Shown in pieces: positions 15,527-24,435 of a DNA stretch of 36,307 nt; position 1 is the first letter of the stretch, and each line of letters begins with the position of its first letter. A program made the translations under genes and the position numbers. Source of the DNA: Candidatus Woesearchaeota archaeon (lineage in GTDB: Archaea; Nanobdellota; Nanobdellia; Woesearchaeales; SM23-78); contig JAFGGS010000007.1 of NCBI GenBank assembly GCA_016930415.1, forward strand, positions 1 through 36,307. Direction: 5' to 3'. The notes below the pieces were generated by a model. It was given only the letters and a program-made list of their open reading frames with translations. It made no database searches and had not been told where the DNA came from.

Positions 15527-16475
15527 CTGTTGACTTGAGGAATTTGATACTGGCCTTGAGGGTTATCCTATGGCTCAATACTGAGACGATGACTTCCTGG
15601 ACGTCTTGGGCCGTGACTTTCTCCCGTCCGTTCAGGTAAGCGTTGCCCTGGGCTCTCTCGTATAATCCGATGCTGGCTCTCACGCTTGGCTTCTTGTCGA
15701 CGTCTGCGTCTTCCCGCAGGCTCCTTACGAAGTTGACCGTGGTCAAGAGCAGCTTCTCTGGGAATTCGACTAGCTTCTTGCCTGCCTTCTTCACGATCTC
15801 GACTTCTAGGTCAAGGCTCTCAGGGTGCTCTACGTAGACTAGGTCGAACCTGTCCAGGAACACGTCTGAGAGCGGCTCCGTGCTCTTGTCGTCAGGGTTC
15901 ATCGTGCCTATGAATATGAAGTCCAGGTCGAACTCGAACGAGTAGCTGCCAATCGTGACCTTCTTCTCTTCCAGCACCTGGAGGAGGGCGTTCTGCAGCT
16001 TCTCAGAGCACCTATTCACCTCGTCGAAGAAGAGGATGCCCTGGTTTGCCTTGAATATCTTCCCTGGCGTGAAGGCCTCTATGCTAAGGGGCCCATACTT
16101 CATCGCCTTGACAGGGTCGATGTCTCCTATGAGGTCTTCTGCTGTCAGGTCAGGGCTTCCCTGAACCCTTACGAAGAGCTCTTTCCCGCCGAGCTTCTTG
16201 TGGGTTATCTTCTCCTTCCTCTTCTTCTTGTCAAGGCATTCCGGGCATGAGGGGTTGTCTGCGTAGCAGTTGAACGAGCAGCCGCACACGATCTTTTCCG
16301 GCATGATCTTCGCCACGTTCTTGGCGAGCGTGGTCTTACCTATGCCTGGCTGGCCTACCAGTATGATGTGGCGGTCCATGAGAAGGGCCGACTTGAGCTG
16401 GTCCTTCACGTTCTCCTGCCCTATTATGTCCTCGAAGTCCGTCTTCATTATGCTCTTCTTTAATTCCTCGTTCAT
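15468..16475 (-). CDS. MoxR/ChlI-like AAA+ ATPase with Cys-rich insertion
   Basis: Walker A is GQPGIGKTT (41-49), Walker B ILFFDEVNR (D151-E152), and sensor 1 lies in FIGTMNPDD. The RFDLVYVEHP segment and helical lid follow, as in Mg-chelatase subunit I and MoxR proteins. Between Walker A and B is a Cys-rich insertion with C64, C66, C70, C77 and C80, able to bind zinc or an Fe-S cluster; similar insertions occur in archaeal ChlI-like ATPases. AGGTGA lies upstream of the ATG. Coupled to the VWA gene downstream. Confidence 0.88.
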   Translation of the reverse strand: MNEELKKSIMKTDFEDIIGQENVKDQLKSALLMDRHIILVGQPGIGKTTLAKNVAKIMPEKIVCGCSFNCYADNPSCPECLDKKKRKEKITHKKLGGKELFVRVQGSPDLTAEDLIGDIDPVKAMKYGPLSIEAFTPGKIFKANQGILFFDEVNRCSEKLQNALLQVLEEKKVTIGSYSFEFDLDFIFIGTMNPDDKSTEPLSDVFLDRFDLVYVEHPESLDLEVEIVKKAGKKLVEFPEKLLLTTVNFVRSLREDADVDKKPSVRASIGLYERAQGNAYLNGREKVTAQDVQEVIVSVLSHRITLKASIKFLKSTDDFIREEYKEYSARPGDYR

Positions 16476-16531
16476 GACTATTCACCTGTTTGCGCGCGGA
16501 TTTTTTCCCTTTTTTTTCTCTCCCCTTCTCT

Positions 16532-17566
16532 CTATAATTGTTTCTTCATGTTATCTACGAACGTGGCGAAGTCATCCTTGTTTATGCAGGCTCCGCTCGC
16601 GTGGGCGTGGCCCCCTCCGTAGCCCCGCACGCCGCCTTCAAGCGCCTTCTCTATCATCTTCGGCAGGTCGTGCTTGGTCGTGCGCAGCGAGCACTTGTAC
16701 TCGCCGTTGTATTCCCACGCTATCAGTATCAGCTTGTCAGGGTTCCTGTATAGCAGCTCGTTGCTGAGCTCTTTCGTGAACGACACGGAGCTTCCCTGGT
16801 ATATGAAGAGAACCATTTGGTCCTCAGGCCTTATCTTGACTCTCTTTATCAGGGTCTCGAATTCCTCTGCAAGGCCTTGGTATTTCTTGTAGATGAACCT
16901 TCCGCCTGGGGTCTCTTGCTTCAGGATCTCATAGGGCGTTTTTATCCTGGTCAGTACCTTGACGGATTTTATAGTGTCAACGGTCTTTCCCTTGAGGTTG
17001 AACGACAGTATCCTTGAAAGCCTACCTATCTCTGTGTCATGGAGCGCGACCTCTGGCTTGTCCACGTCGGATGGCATGAGGTCAGGATATTTTTCCTTGA
17101 ATTCCAAGAGCACCTCTTTCTCCGGCAGGAACCAGTCGCCGACTATCCCGCACATAGCTATCCAGAGCGGGCCTCCAAGCGCCTTGTACACCCAGTACGA
17201 CGTTGGCATGTTGTCATCAGGGTCATGAATTCTCGGGTTGTAGTACTCGACTTTCTTTCTTTTCATTACCTGGTGGTGGTCGAGCCATATTATCCTCGTG
17301 TTGATCTCATCCAGAAACTCCTGGCTGACCATCGGCATATCAAGGATTATCACTAGGTCGGGAGAGTAGTCTTTCACGCTCCTCGCGAACTCCACGCTTA
17401 TCTCCGGAGCACTCTTTATCGGTATTCCTTTCCCGTCCTTGACCTGGTTGTAGATCATAAGAAAGCTCGATATTCCGTCGGGGTCGTTGTCGAACAGGAT
17501 GACTGGCCTCGTGCACGTGGTGAACGCTTCCCTAAGCTTTCCTATCTCTTCTTTTGTGAGTGCCAT
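16532..17566 (-). CDS. RecJ-like DHH/DHHA1 phosphoesterase
   Basis: DHH motifs are present: DNDPDG (26-31), ILDMP, and LDHHQ near residue 94. The C-terminal DHHA1 domain ends with RGYGGGHAHASGA. Archaeal members include RecJ-like/GAN nucleases, which work with the replisome, and oligonucleotide or cyclic-dinucleotide phosphodiesterases. At 344 residues it is shorter than GAN proteins, so either role is possible. The gene lies upstream of the AAA+/VWA pair in the same direction, 56 bp away. Confidence 0.87.
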   Translation of the reverse strand: MALTKEEIGKLREAFTTCTRPVILFDNDPDGISSFLMIYNQVKDGKGIPIKSAPEISVEFARSVKDYSPDLVIILDMPMVSQEFLDEINTRIIWLDHHQVMKRKKVEYYNPRIHDPDDNMPTSYWVYKALGGPLWIAMCGIVGDWFLPEKEVLLEFKEKYPDLMPSDVDKPEVALHDTEIGRLSRILSFNLKGKTVDTIKSVKVLTRIKTPYEILKQETPGGRFIYKKYQGLAEEFETLIKRVKIRPEDQMVLFIYQGSSVSFTKELSNELLYRNPDKLILIAWEYNGEYKCSLRTTKHDLPKMIEKALEGGVRGYGGGHAHASGACINKDDFATFVDNMKKQL

Positions 17567-17620
17567 TTATCTCTCGTCTCTCCGGATCAGGATTTGTCTT
17601 TGATATGCTCTTGCCTTGTC

Positions 17621-18280
17621 TTAGGCTTTCTGCTTCTTGAATGTATCATTCCAGACGTCGAACTGGACATTATCTTTTGCTGATCCTTTCTTCAGAAGGT
17701 TCTTTATGGTCCTCGTCGCTATGATCGCCGCGGCCATGTGGACTGCCGGGCTTATGATCCCGACCTCTTTTATGGGTTTCATCTTGTCCAGGATCGGCTT
17801 GATCTTGTCAAGCGCTACTCCCTTGTCGGTCGTGATTATGAGTCCCTTGCTCCCTGACACCGCCGCGTAGATCAGGATGGTCTTCTTCTTGGTCTCAGCT
17901 GATATGAGCTTGCTGGTCTCCAAGTCTCCTGTCGCGTCTATCACGACGTCAGCGTCTATCAGGTATGCGTTGTTCTTCGTCAGGTCTTCGTGGAAAGTCC
18001 TCACCTTTACCTTAGGGTTTATCTCCTCAAGGTATTTCTTGGCCTGCTTCGCCTTGAACTTGCTGTGGTCCTCTTCAAGGTAGAGCATCTGGCTCGATAG
18101 CTCTGTCAGGTCGACTCGTCCCTTGTCTATAAGCCTCAGGTTTATGCCTGATCTGAGGAGCATGTGCGCGACTGTAGATCCGACGTTCCCAAGGCCCACT
18201 ATGGCGACGTTCTTGTCTTCGAGTATCTTCTGTCCTTTATCCCCTATCTCTTTGAACTTTGTGTTTTGTGCGTATCTCAT
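17621..18280 (-). CDS. ThiF/E1-like adenylyltransferase family protein
   Basis: A Rossmann nucleotide-binding start (VAIVGLGNVGS) and the pattern LRLIDKGRVDLTELSSQMLY, then DADVVIDATGD, are typical of ThiF/MoeB/HesA/E1 proteins. These adenylate the C-terminus of ubiquitin-like sulfur carriers or similar substrates. The protein has no cysteine, so it lacks both the structural CxxC pairs and a catalytic Cys; it can at most adenylate. No MoaD- or ThiS-like gene is next to it. GGTGAT precedes the ATG. Confidence 0.82.
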   Translation of the reverse strand: MRYAQNTKFKEIGDKGQKILEDKNVAIVGLGNVGSTVAHMLLRSGINLRLIDKGRVDLTELSSQMLYLEEDHSKFKAKQAKKYLEEINPKVKVRTFHEDLTKNNAYLIDADVVIDATGDLETSKLISAETKKKTILIYAAVSGSKGLIITTDKGVALDKIKPILDKMKPIKEVGIISPAVHMAAAIIATRTIKNLLKKGSAKDNVQFDVWNDTFKKQKA

Positions 18281-18462
18281 GAGCGAATCACCTTGTCTGA
18301 GTCATTGTCATACTTTTTGCGGTTGTCCCTCTTTTCATCGCAGTTCCTGTCACAATCGGTTGCAGATGCTGCATTTTTAAAGCATATCGAGCCGCCAAAT
18401 AGTCGGGGGAGAGTGTGGTGTTTATATATTTTTAGCCCTATCATGGACAGTCGCGGGATTTA

Positions 18463-18502
18463 GTAACTACCATTTAGTAGCTACAAAATCGAAAGATTTA
18501 TA
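18463..18502 (+). promoter_or_regulatory. Promoter with box pair GTAACTAC-N6-GTAGCTAC
   Basis: GTAACTAC (18463-18470), spacer CATTTA, GTAGCTAC (18477-18484), then AAAATCGAAAGA and TTTATA at 18497. The box spacing (14 bp start to start) and the distance to TATA (20 bp) equal those at 10207-10248. The leader to the ATG at 18541 is about 17 nt and contains GGGGGAT as ribosome binding site. Confidence 0.72.
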
Positions 18503-18540
18503 AATAAGCGAATCAAAAAGGGTTCTATTGGGGGATTAAG

Positions 18541-19998
18541 ATGAGCTTGCAACAAACAGACCTTGAAACAAAGCTGGAAACAAGCGAGAATGAAGGCATA
18601 CGCGGCAGAAGGCGCTTCCTAGGAACCCTCCTGCGAGGCGGTGTAGGGCTCGCAGGCAGTATGGTGTTAGCCTCGTTTCCGAAAACAGCCATTTCTGCAG
18701 AACCAACTATGCAAACCTCAGCTCAGGCAAATCCTGAACTCAAAGACCTCGTCTTAAAGGACTACTCAAGCCTCACAGAAGCCCTTGGAGAGTACGCCTC
18801 CCTGAGAGAGAGCACGGCGCGGGTTGAAGGCAACCTTGTAAGTATTCTAAAAGCCTCAGAAGCTAAAAAACTTCCTTCTACAAGCCTGATCATAGAGCCG
18901 ATCACTCTCAGAGATGGCTCCAAGAGGTTCATCACAGTATATGACTTCGGAGGAGAGAACGCGGCAAGCTACGCTAGTGTCTTGAAGTCTGTTAGCAGCC
19001 TCCAGCCAAAGACCATTCCTCATGCAAGGAAGAGCAGGAAAGACGCACTCCAGGCAGGAGTCTTAGACGGCACATACATCCAGCTCTCGGCCAACAGGGA
19101 TGAGTCACTAGTCATGGAGGCAGTCTTGGTCCTGAGGAAGGCTGGATGCAATAACTTCACGCTCCAATACGATTCTGAAGCCGGAGAGGCTGGTATGATA
19201 AAGACCCTCATAGGCCCATTTCCGTCTGAGAGCCCACAGCAGGCTGCAGAGTATGCTGACAAGCTGCTCCTGAACGACGACGTTCTTGACATGCTCGAGA
19301 GCAACGAGCTGGGCATAGTCAAGGTGACTGCCCGTGATGGCCCGCTAAGCTACGAGTGGGTCGACGTAGTTAAGGAAGCAAAGCCGATGCAAGACATGAA
19401 GGAGAGGCAGCGTGTAAAGAAGAGGATTGCGAAGAGGAACAAGCGCGTCAAGAGATCAGGAAGGAAGACTTACAGCTTCGACGAGCTCGAGAGCATAATT
19501 CGTGGTGCGGTCGAGAATCACAACGCGCAAAGTCCAGGAAACCGGGTCGATTATGACCTGGCGAGGGCGTTCGCCTACTGCGAGTCGACGTACAACCCGC
19601 GCGCGATAGGATACAAAGTATCAGGCGGAAAGAAGGTCCCGAAAGGAAGGGGTCTATTCCAGCTGCTTCCCCAGACAGCCATGGACATGGGCAAGAGAAG
19701 CTACACCCAGGAAGAGCTGTTCGATCCCCGCATAAATTCTGATCTTGGAGTTAGGTTCATCGCATACCTCCAGCAGAGGCCCAGGATCAAGAAGGGAACA
19801 ACTCCTGAGTCAAGAGCCACGCGCCTCCTTGCAGCCTACAACGGCGGAGAAAAGGCTCTTCAGCAGTCTACTGACTGCGACGGCCAGATGATCTACCAAT
19901 GCGAGGTCAACAGGGGCTATCGCGAGACCAGGAACTATGTGAAGAAAGTGCTTGCCCAATACCGCGTGTTCAAGGCGGAGTCAGGAAGGAGCGCTTAG
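18541..19998 (+). CDS. Tat-exported protein with C-terminal lytic transglycosylase (SLT) domain
   Basis: A twin-arginine signal (R23-R-R-F-L-G, hydrophobic stretch, likely cleavage near SA53) sends this 485-residue protein across the membrane folded. Residues ~55-290 match no family I recognise. A basic linker (~298-315) leads to an SLT-type lysozyme fold: catalytic Glu E348 in FAYCESTYNPRA, then GRGLFQLLPQTAMDMG and LLAAYNGGEKAL. These match the family 1/MltE-like motifs E-S, GLMQ and AYN. Lytic transglycosylases cleave peptidoglycan, which archaea lack; attack on bacterial neighbours or hosts, or a different glycan substrate, is possible. Its promoter carries the full box pair. Confidence 0.83.
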   Translation: MSLQQTDLETKLETSENEGIRGRRRFLGTLLRGGVGLAGSMVLASFPKTAISAEPTMQTSAQANPELKDLVLKDYSSLTEALGEYASLRESTARVEGNLVSILKASEAKKLPSTSLIIEPITLRDGSKRFITVYDFGGENAASYASVLKSVSSLQPKTIPHARKSRKDALQAGVLDGTYIQLSANRDESLVMEAVLVLRKAGCNNFTLQYDSEAGEAGMIKTLIGPFPSESPQQAAEYADKLLLNDDVLDMLESNELGIVKVTARDGPLSYEWVDVVKEAKPMQDMKERQRVKKRIAKRNKRVKRSGRKTYSFDELESIIRGAVENHNAQSPGNRVDYDLARAFAYCESTYNPRAIGYKVSGGKKVPKGRGLFQLLPQTAMDMGKRSYTQEELFDPRINSDLGVRFIAYLQQRPRIKKGTTPESRATRLLAAYNGGEKALQQSTDCDGQMIYQCEVNRGYRETRNYVKKVLAQYRVFKAESGRSA

Positions 19999-20117
19999 GT
20001 AAATTGTTCTTTAAGATATGATCTTTAACGATATAATCATGACTTCAGGAGGAAGGCAGAAACTTATGGATTAAAGGGAAAGGTTTAAAAACAACCTGTT
20101 TTCCCGGAAGGTTTACT

Positions 20118-20855
20118 ATGGTCTATCATACCCGAAAATCAGGACTTAAAGCTATGCTCGGAGGAATCTTCGCGTTCTATCTGGGAGTCACTCCTGCTAT
20201 GATACTCTCAAACAATGCTGAAGGAGGGCCTAGGCAGGATTCAAACCCAAAGCCAGAGGTAGCCTCTCTGGTCCCTGAGCTTAGATGGGATTCTTTCACT
20301 AAGTCTGATTACATCAAGCAGGTCGTTCCTGTCATGCAGGAGACTTTCAAGTCTCATTGGGGAGAGCGAGGCCAGACTCTTGACAGAAAGGTCACCGAAG
20401 AGGTGCTGGGCTACAACTTTGACGCTTCAGTGGAGTCAAGGACTCCTCTCATGCTCATGACTTCTCTTTGCCTCTGGGAGAGCAAGGGAAATCCTGAAGC
20501 ATTAGGTGACCTTGATAAGGCACCTAATATCGCGATAGGATACTGCCAGATGCGGGTGAAGACTGCAAAGGAACTGCTCAAGGAGATGAAGGAGGAAGGC
20601 TACACTGGTCTTCCAGACCGCATAGACCCTGCTTCTTTCAGGTATGATTACAAGACCCAGGCGAGGCTTGCGCACAGGTATTTTAGGACTAGCCTTGATC
20701 GGCAGCTCTCGTTTGGCAGGAGTCCTGAGGAGGCTCGCCGTCTCTCTGTTCGCAACTACCAGAAGGGGATGTATAGTGAAGGGACTGATGACACTCCTTA
20801 CTTGAGGGTTGTGAGGAGCAGATACGTCCAGCTGAAAAGGCGCATCCGCGTTTGA
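20118..20855 (+). CDS. Second exported lytic-transglycosylase-like protein
   Basis: An N-terminal hydrophobic segment (GGIFAFYLGVTPAMILS) marks export or anchoring. The rest resembles a lysozyme-like SLT domain: E121 in LCLWESKGNPEALGD, IAIGYCQMRVKTAKELL (the GxxQ position), and RLAHRYFRTSL with NYQKG near the end (in place of AYNxG). It is more divergent than the protein at 18541-19998, and the two share no obvious alignment outside the domain. TATA-like TTTAAAAAC lies about 28 bp before the ATG, so it has its own leaderless promoter without the box pair. Confidence 0.65.
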   Translation: MVYHTRKSGLKAMLGGIFAFYLGVTPAMILSNNAEGGPRQDSNPKPEVASLVPELRWDSFTKSDYIKQVVPVMQETFKSHWGERGQTLDRKVTEEVLGYNFDASVESRTPLMLMTSLCLWESKGNPEALGDLDKAPNIAIGYCQMRVKTAKELLKEMKEEGYTGLPDRIDPASFRYDYKTQARLAHRYFRTSLDRQLSFGRSPEEARRLSVRNYQKGMYSEGTDDTPYLRVVRSRYVQLKRRIRV

Positions 20856-20910
20856 GAGGTATTTCTTCGAAGGAAAAACCTTTTAACTTTTCTCTCACCT
20901 CCTTGGCTTG

Positions 20911-22128
20911 ATGAACATCAAGTGCATCCAGTGCAAGGGCCGGGAACCATCTAATTGTGGCAGGACTTATTGCCCTATAATGTCTAAGCTCTCTGCCCAG
21001 AAGAAAGTTAATGTCTCAGCTAAGCAGGACTTCTTCGGCAAGAGCCCTAACGTCTTCGTGGGAAGGTTCGGCTATCCCAACATCAACGTGGGTTTCCTCA
21101 GCGTCGAGGATTACAAGGAACATGACAATCCTCTCCTGTGGTCTAAGGAAGGATACTCGATCGACCAGGTCATCGGCCTTCGTAGCAGCCTGATAAACTC
21201 TAACTTCAAGAGCAACATAAAGAGCTTTAGTGATAGGCTAGTTGAGATGGGGCAAGAGATCGGGATGGCTAAGGACCCTGTCGACATGGAGATTAACCTC
21301 TCGAAGAAACCGGCTTTTTCCTTGAGCTTTGCCCAGGACGTCATGCCTCATGGCCCGAATATAAAGCTGAAGAAGGCGAGGATAACAGAGAACGCGAAAG
21401 TTCCAAAGGCAGTTGACAAGGCCGTCTCAGACACTGACTTGAAAGCAGGCAAGGCCCTTGAAGCGCTCTACAAGCGAGACGTCGACGAGCACTACCTGAC
21501 AAGGCTGCTCAGCGTCGGCAACTTGGGTGTCAAGAGCCAAAGGAAGCTGGTTCCCACCCGCTGGTCGATTACTGCAGTAGATGACACACTCGGCAAGCAG
21601 ATGATAGTTGAGATCAAGGATTATCCCTCTTATGACTACGCCGCCTTCTTCGGAGGCTATCTAGGCAACTACTACGTCGCGCTCTTCTTCCCAGGGGTGT
21701 GGAGCTACGAGCTCTTCGAGACCTACGCTGGAAAGAGCACCTGGCATGATTCTGAAGGGATCAGCGTGATGACAGACTATGAGGGTTATGATGGTCGGAA
21801 GGAGTATGCCTTTGAGACTGCCGGAGGCTACTACGCTGCAAGGTTTCCAGTCCTTGAATATCTGAAGAGGCAGCGCCGCCAGGGATCAGTCCTACTCTTA
21901 AGGTTCATAACAGGGGAGTACTATGCTCCTTTGGGAGTCTGGGTAGTGCGAGAAGCAGTCAGAAAGGCCCTTTTAGGAAAACCAATGATCTTTGACTCGC
22001 AAGAGCTCATGCTAAAATATGTTTCTGGTCTTGTGAAGAAGAAGTTTGGCCTTGACGCCTCGATTCTCCTGAAGAAGAGCAAGCTCTTAAGCAAGATGAG
22101 GACGCAGACAAAATTAACGGGATTCTAG
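20911..22128 (+). CDS. Archaeal Nre-type DNA repair protein with PIP box
   Basis: An N-terminal zinc site (C5, C8, C16, C21 in CIQCKGREPSNCGRTYC) and the conserved region QDFFGKSPNVFVGRFGYPNINVG (read in two parts) identify the Nre (DUF650/651) family. The last residues QTKLTGF fit the PCNA-interacting motif QxxLxxF, known at the C-terminus of NreA/NreB. The family protects against alkylation or crosslink damage in haloarchaea. ATG 20911 is preferred to TTG 20908; TATA-like TTTTAAC lies about 30 bp upstream. Confidence 0.9.
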   Translation: MNIKCIQCKGREPSNCGRTYCPIMSKLSAQKKVNVSAKQDFFGKSPNVFVGRFGYPNINVGFLSVEDYKEHDNPLLWSKEGYSIDQVIGLRSSLINSNFKSNIKSFSDRLVEMGQEIGMAKDPVDMEINLSKKPAFSLSFAQDVMPHGPNIKLKKARITENAKVPKAVDKAVSDTDLKAGKALEALYKRDVDEHYLTRLLSVGNLGVKSQRKLVPTRWSITAVDDTLGKQMIVEIKDYPSYDYAAFFGGYLGNYYVALFFPGVWSYELFETYAGKSTWHDSEGISVMTDYEGYDGRKEYAFETAGGYYAARFPVLEYLKRQRRQGSVLLLRFITGEYYAPLGVWVVREAVRKALLGKPMIFDSQELMLKYVSGLVKKKFGLDASILLKKSKLLSKMRTQTKLTGF

Positions 22129-22200
22129 AGAATAAAAGCAAGGAATGCTAAGAAAAATATGATAAGAAATAATTTGTCTTCTGCAACTTGAGATTGTTTC

Positions 22201-22929
22201 TTAGTTGCACACCCTCTTGATCTGCTTGCCGTTGCAGGAGTTGAACCATCCTTCTGATGGTGTGCCCTTGTTCATGCACTCTGCTGTGCAGCCGTTGCAG
22301 AACGCGTAGATGAGTATCTTGTCGTTCTGGTACCAGCCCTCTTTCGAGGTCCCTACGCCGTCGCAGATTGGCCTTGCGTCCATGATTTCCTCGCAGTCAG
22401 TAGGGCAGTTCTTCGGGCTCTCAGTCTCTGTGTCACACACGCCATTGCCGCACTTGGCAGTGCATATCCCTGCAATCCCAAGGATTGATGATTCCTTACG
22501 GTCAATGAGTGTCAGGCCCGAGCAGCACTCAGGAGCGTTAGGCACGACTGGGATTGTCCCTCCTTCCCTTACGCAGTCACCTGCTTCTTCAAGGACTTCT
22601 GTAGTGTCAGTGACTTCACTCTCGTACTCTCGCTCGGTCTGGCAGTCAGACGGGCAGCTTCCAGAAGCAGATTCCCTCGCTCCGCACACGCCGTCGCCGC
22701 AAGCCTCTTGCTCTCCCATTGGAGTGTCGGCCTGCTTGTCGCTCTTAGGCTGCATGCCCACGAACGCTATCAGGAGCAATATAACCACGACCGCGCCTAT
22801 CGCGATGCCATAAGATGACTTGAACGTGAACGCTGGCTTTGACGCCGCTTCTTTCTTGTCTGCTTTCTTCTCAGCTTTCTTATCGATCTTCTCAGATTGC
22901 TTCTTCTTGGTTGACTTCTTCTTTTTCAT
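22201..22929 (-). CDS. Membrane-anchored Cys-rich surface protein
   Basis: A Lys-rich cytoplasmic head (about 40 residues) precedes one membrane helix (IAIGAVVVILLLIAFVGM). Outside there are two copies of a small Cys module, CGDGVCGARE...CPSDC and CGNGVCDTETE...CPTDC, a repeat seen in many surface proteins of DPANN archaea. Further Cys pairs follow (ECCSG, CNGCTAEC, SCNG). All are probably disulfide-bonded. The start at 22929 is set by GGGGGTGGAT just upstream. Function unknown; the redox protein at 144-1379 is a plausible helper for such proteins. Confidence 0.72.
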   Translation of the reverse strand: MKKKKSTKKKQSEKIDKKAEKKADKKEAASKPAFTFKSSYGIAIGAVVVILLLIAFVGMQPKSDKQADTPMGEQEACGDGVCGARESASGSCPSDCQTEREYESEVTDTTEVLEEAGDCVREGGTIPVVPNAPECCSGLTLIDRKESSILGIAGICTAKCGNGVCDTETESPKNCPTDCEEIMDARPICDGVGTSKEGWYQNDKILIYAFCNGCTAECMNKGTPSEGWFNSCNGKQIKRVCN

Positions 22930-23057
22930 GATCCACCCCCTGGTTTTCATGATTTTTTTTAAGATTCTTCCCTTGCTATGACGCTACTCAGTTAAATATC
23001 TTTTCAAAAATCCATGCTCGGAAAGGCTTCTGGCGGGGTGTGGAGTCGTCTATGAGC

Positions 23058-23975
23058 CTACGTGTTTATGTCATACTTTGCTCCGGGAATCGCATACATG
23101 CTCGTTCCTGTGGTCACCAGGTCATAGACCGACCAGACTACTCTGTGAGGCTCTCCTACTAGTTTGTGAAGCCCCCATCTTGAGTCTGCTTCATAGCAAT
23201 TGTTGGGCACGACGAAATCGTATCTCTTTGCATCCTTGATCTCATCTATCGAGCCGTTCGCTCTCACCTCGAGTTCAGCTAGGAGTTCTCTTGTCATGAC
23301 TTTTCCTTCCTTTTGCGCTCTTCTTACGAGCGAATCCAGCATCAGGTCCGGCAGGTAGCTCTCAAGCCCTGTCGGCTGGCTTCTTAGTTCTTCGAGTTCC
23401 TCTTTGCTTAGCGGGGATATGAATACTGTTGTGACGTCGATATGATCCCCTGCATACCTTGCCTTTATCAGGTCTAATCCTTTGTGGAAGACCTCCATTA
23501 TCACGTGATCATTCTTCAATGCACTGTCAAGAGAGCCCCAGTATATCCTTTGCTCTGTTCCCCTGCAATCATATGCAGAGTAATCTCCTGACCCTTCAAG
23601 ACCGACTCCCTCATCTCCTTCCACGCTCCTCGCAGTCTTGGTCTTCCTCACCCTGAACTGAGGCAGCTCTCTTCCTTCGGATGCAAGGTACATCGCCTTG
23701 ACAGCCTCGATTATAGGTCCCTTGCCTACGCCTGATGGTCCTGAGACAACAACCAGCCGTGCTTTTTCTTCAGTTAGGTTCCAATAATTCCCATAATTAC
23801 AAAAATATTCCGGGTCTTTTCTGAGCCTTTCCATCTCTGCCATGGCATCCTTTTCACTTCCTTCAAAACGAAAGATCTTGTGGACATGCTGCTCTGCTAT
23901 GTTAAGGTCATTCTCAGTGCAGCCGCAACCGCAGCCAGGCTCATAATGGTTAAATTCTATCTTGTACCTTGTCAT
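23058..23975 (-). CDS. Guanylate-kinase-like P-loop protein with CGCGC N-terminal module
   Basis: Residues ~1-70 form a small module with P13-GCGCGC (C15, C17, C19) and then FRFEGSEKDAMAEMERL and NYWNLTEE. A guanylate-kinase-like domain starts at residue 74: P-loop G79-PSGVGKG, RKTKTARSVEGDEG, IMEVFHKGLDLI. In place of GMP kinase's Tyr/Ser GMP-binding set, the region is divergent, so the substrate may be something else. The N-terminal module is shared with the protein at 24436-25083, at the same residue numbers. It is the last gene of a four-gene operon. GGGTGAT precedes the ATG. Confidence 0.7.
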   Translation of the reverse strand: MTRYKIEFNHYEPGCGCGCTENDLNIAEQHVHKIFRFEGSEKDAMAEMERLRKDPEYFCNYGNYWNLTEEKARLVVVSGPSGVGKGPIIEAVKAMYLASEGRELPQFRVRKTKTARSVEGDEGVGLEGSGDYSAYDCRGTEQRIYWGSLDSALKNDHVIMEVFHKGLDLIKARYAGDHIDVTTVFISPLSKEELEELRSQPTGLESYLPDLMLDSLVRRAQKEGKVMTRELLAELEVRANGSIDEIKDAKRYDFVVPNNCYEADSRWGLHKLVGEPHRVVWSVYDLVTTGTSMYAIPGAKYDINT

Positions 23976-24022
23976 TTTATCACCCTATTCTCTTAATTCT
24001 GCTGATTCTCTCTGCATTTCAT

Positions 24023-24430
24023 TTAATCATACTCTCCCGCAACCCATTCGCACATCTCGCCTGAGCCTATCTGTTTGCAGCCAGTGGTTTTTTCCCTTAT
24101 CCTTTCATCCGAAAGATCTCTTATCTTTTCATTGCAGACAATGTTTATGTCGGCCGAGATGTGGTCATCTCCCGGAGTCGATCCTTGAGAGATGTATCCT
24201 CCGTGTAGATAGTGCGCGTGAATTGCCAGCCTCATGCCTTCTTTACTCTCGTACTGAAATGCATTACAGCTATGTCCAAGAAGATAGTCGCCATAATGCG
24301 TCTTATGCATCCAGATATTGTCATCCCCATCTGACAGCCAGATGTCCTTTATTTCACAGTTTACACTCTTGAGAACATCTTCCAGCATCGGGAATTTTTC
24401 CTTGAATTCATTTATTTTTGATTCATCCAT
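24023..24430 (-). CDS. Uncharacterised protein in the CGCGC operon
   Basis: This 135-residue acidic protein is not recognised. It has no membrane segment. Histidines and cysteines are scattered (WMHKTHYGDYLLGHSCNAF, AIHAHYLHGGY, CKQIGSGEMCEW), and the middle looks like alternating beta strands. ATG 24430 follows AGGTGA, which overlaps the stop region of the upstream gene, so translation is coupled. It sits between the two proteins carrying the CGCGC module. Confidence 0.65.
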   Translation of the reverse strand: MDESKINEFKEKFPMLEDVLKSVNCEIKDIWLSDGDDNIWMHKTHYGDYLLGHSCNAFQYESKEGMRLAIHAHYLHGGYISQGSTPGDDHISADINIVCNEKIRDLSDERIREKTTGCKQIGSGEMCEWVAGEYD

Positions 24431-24435
24431 CCACT

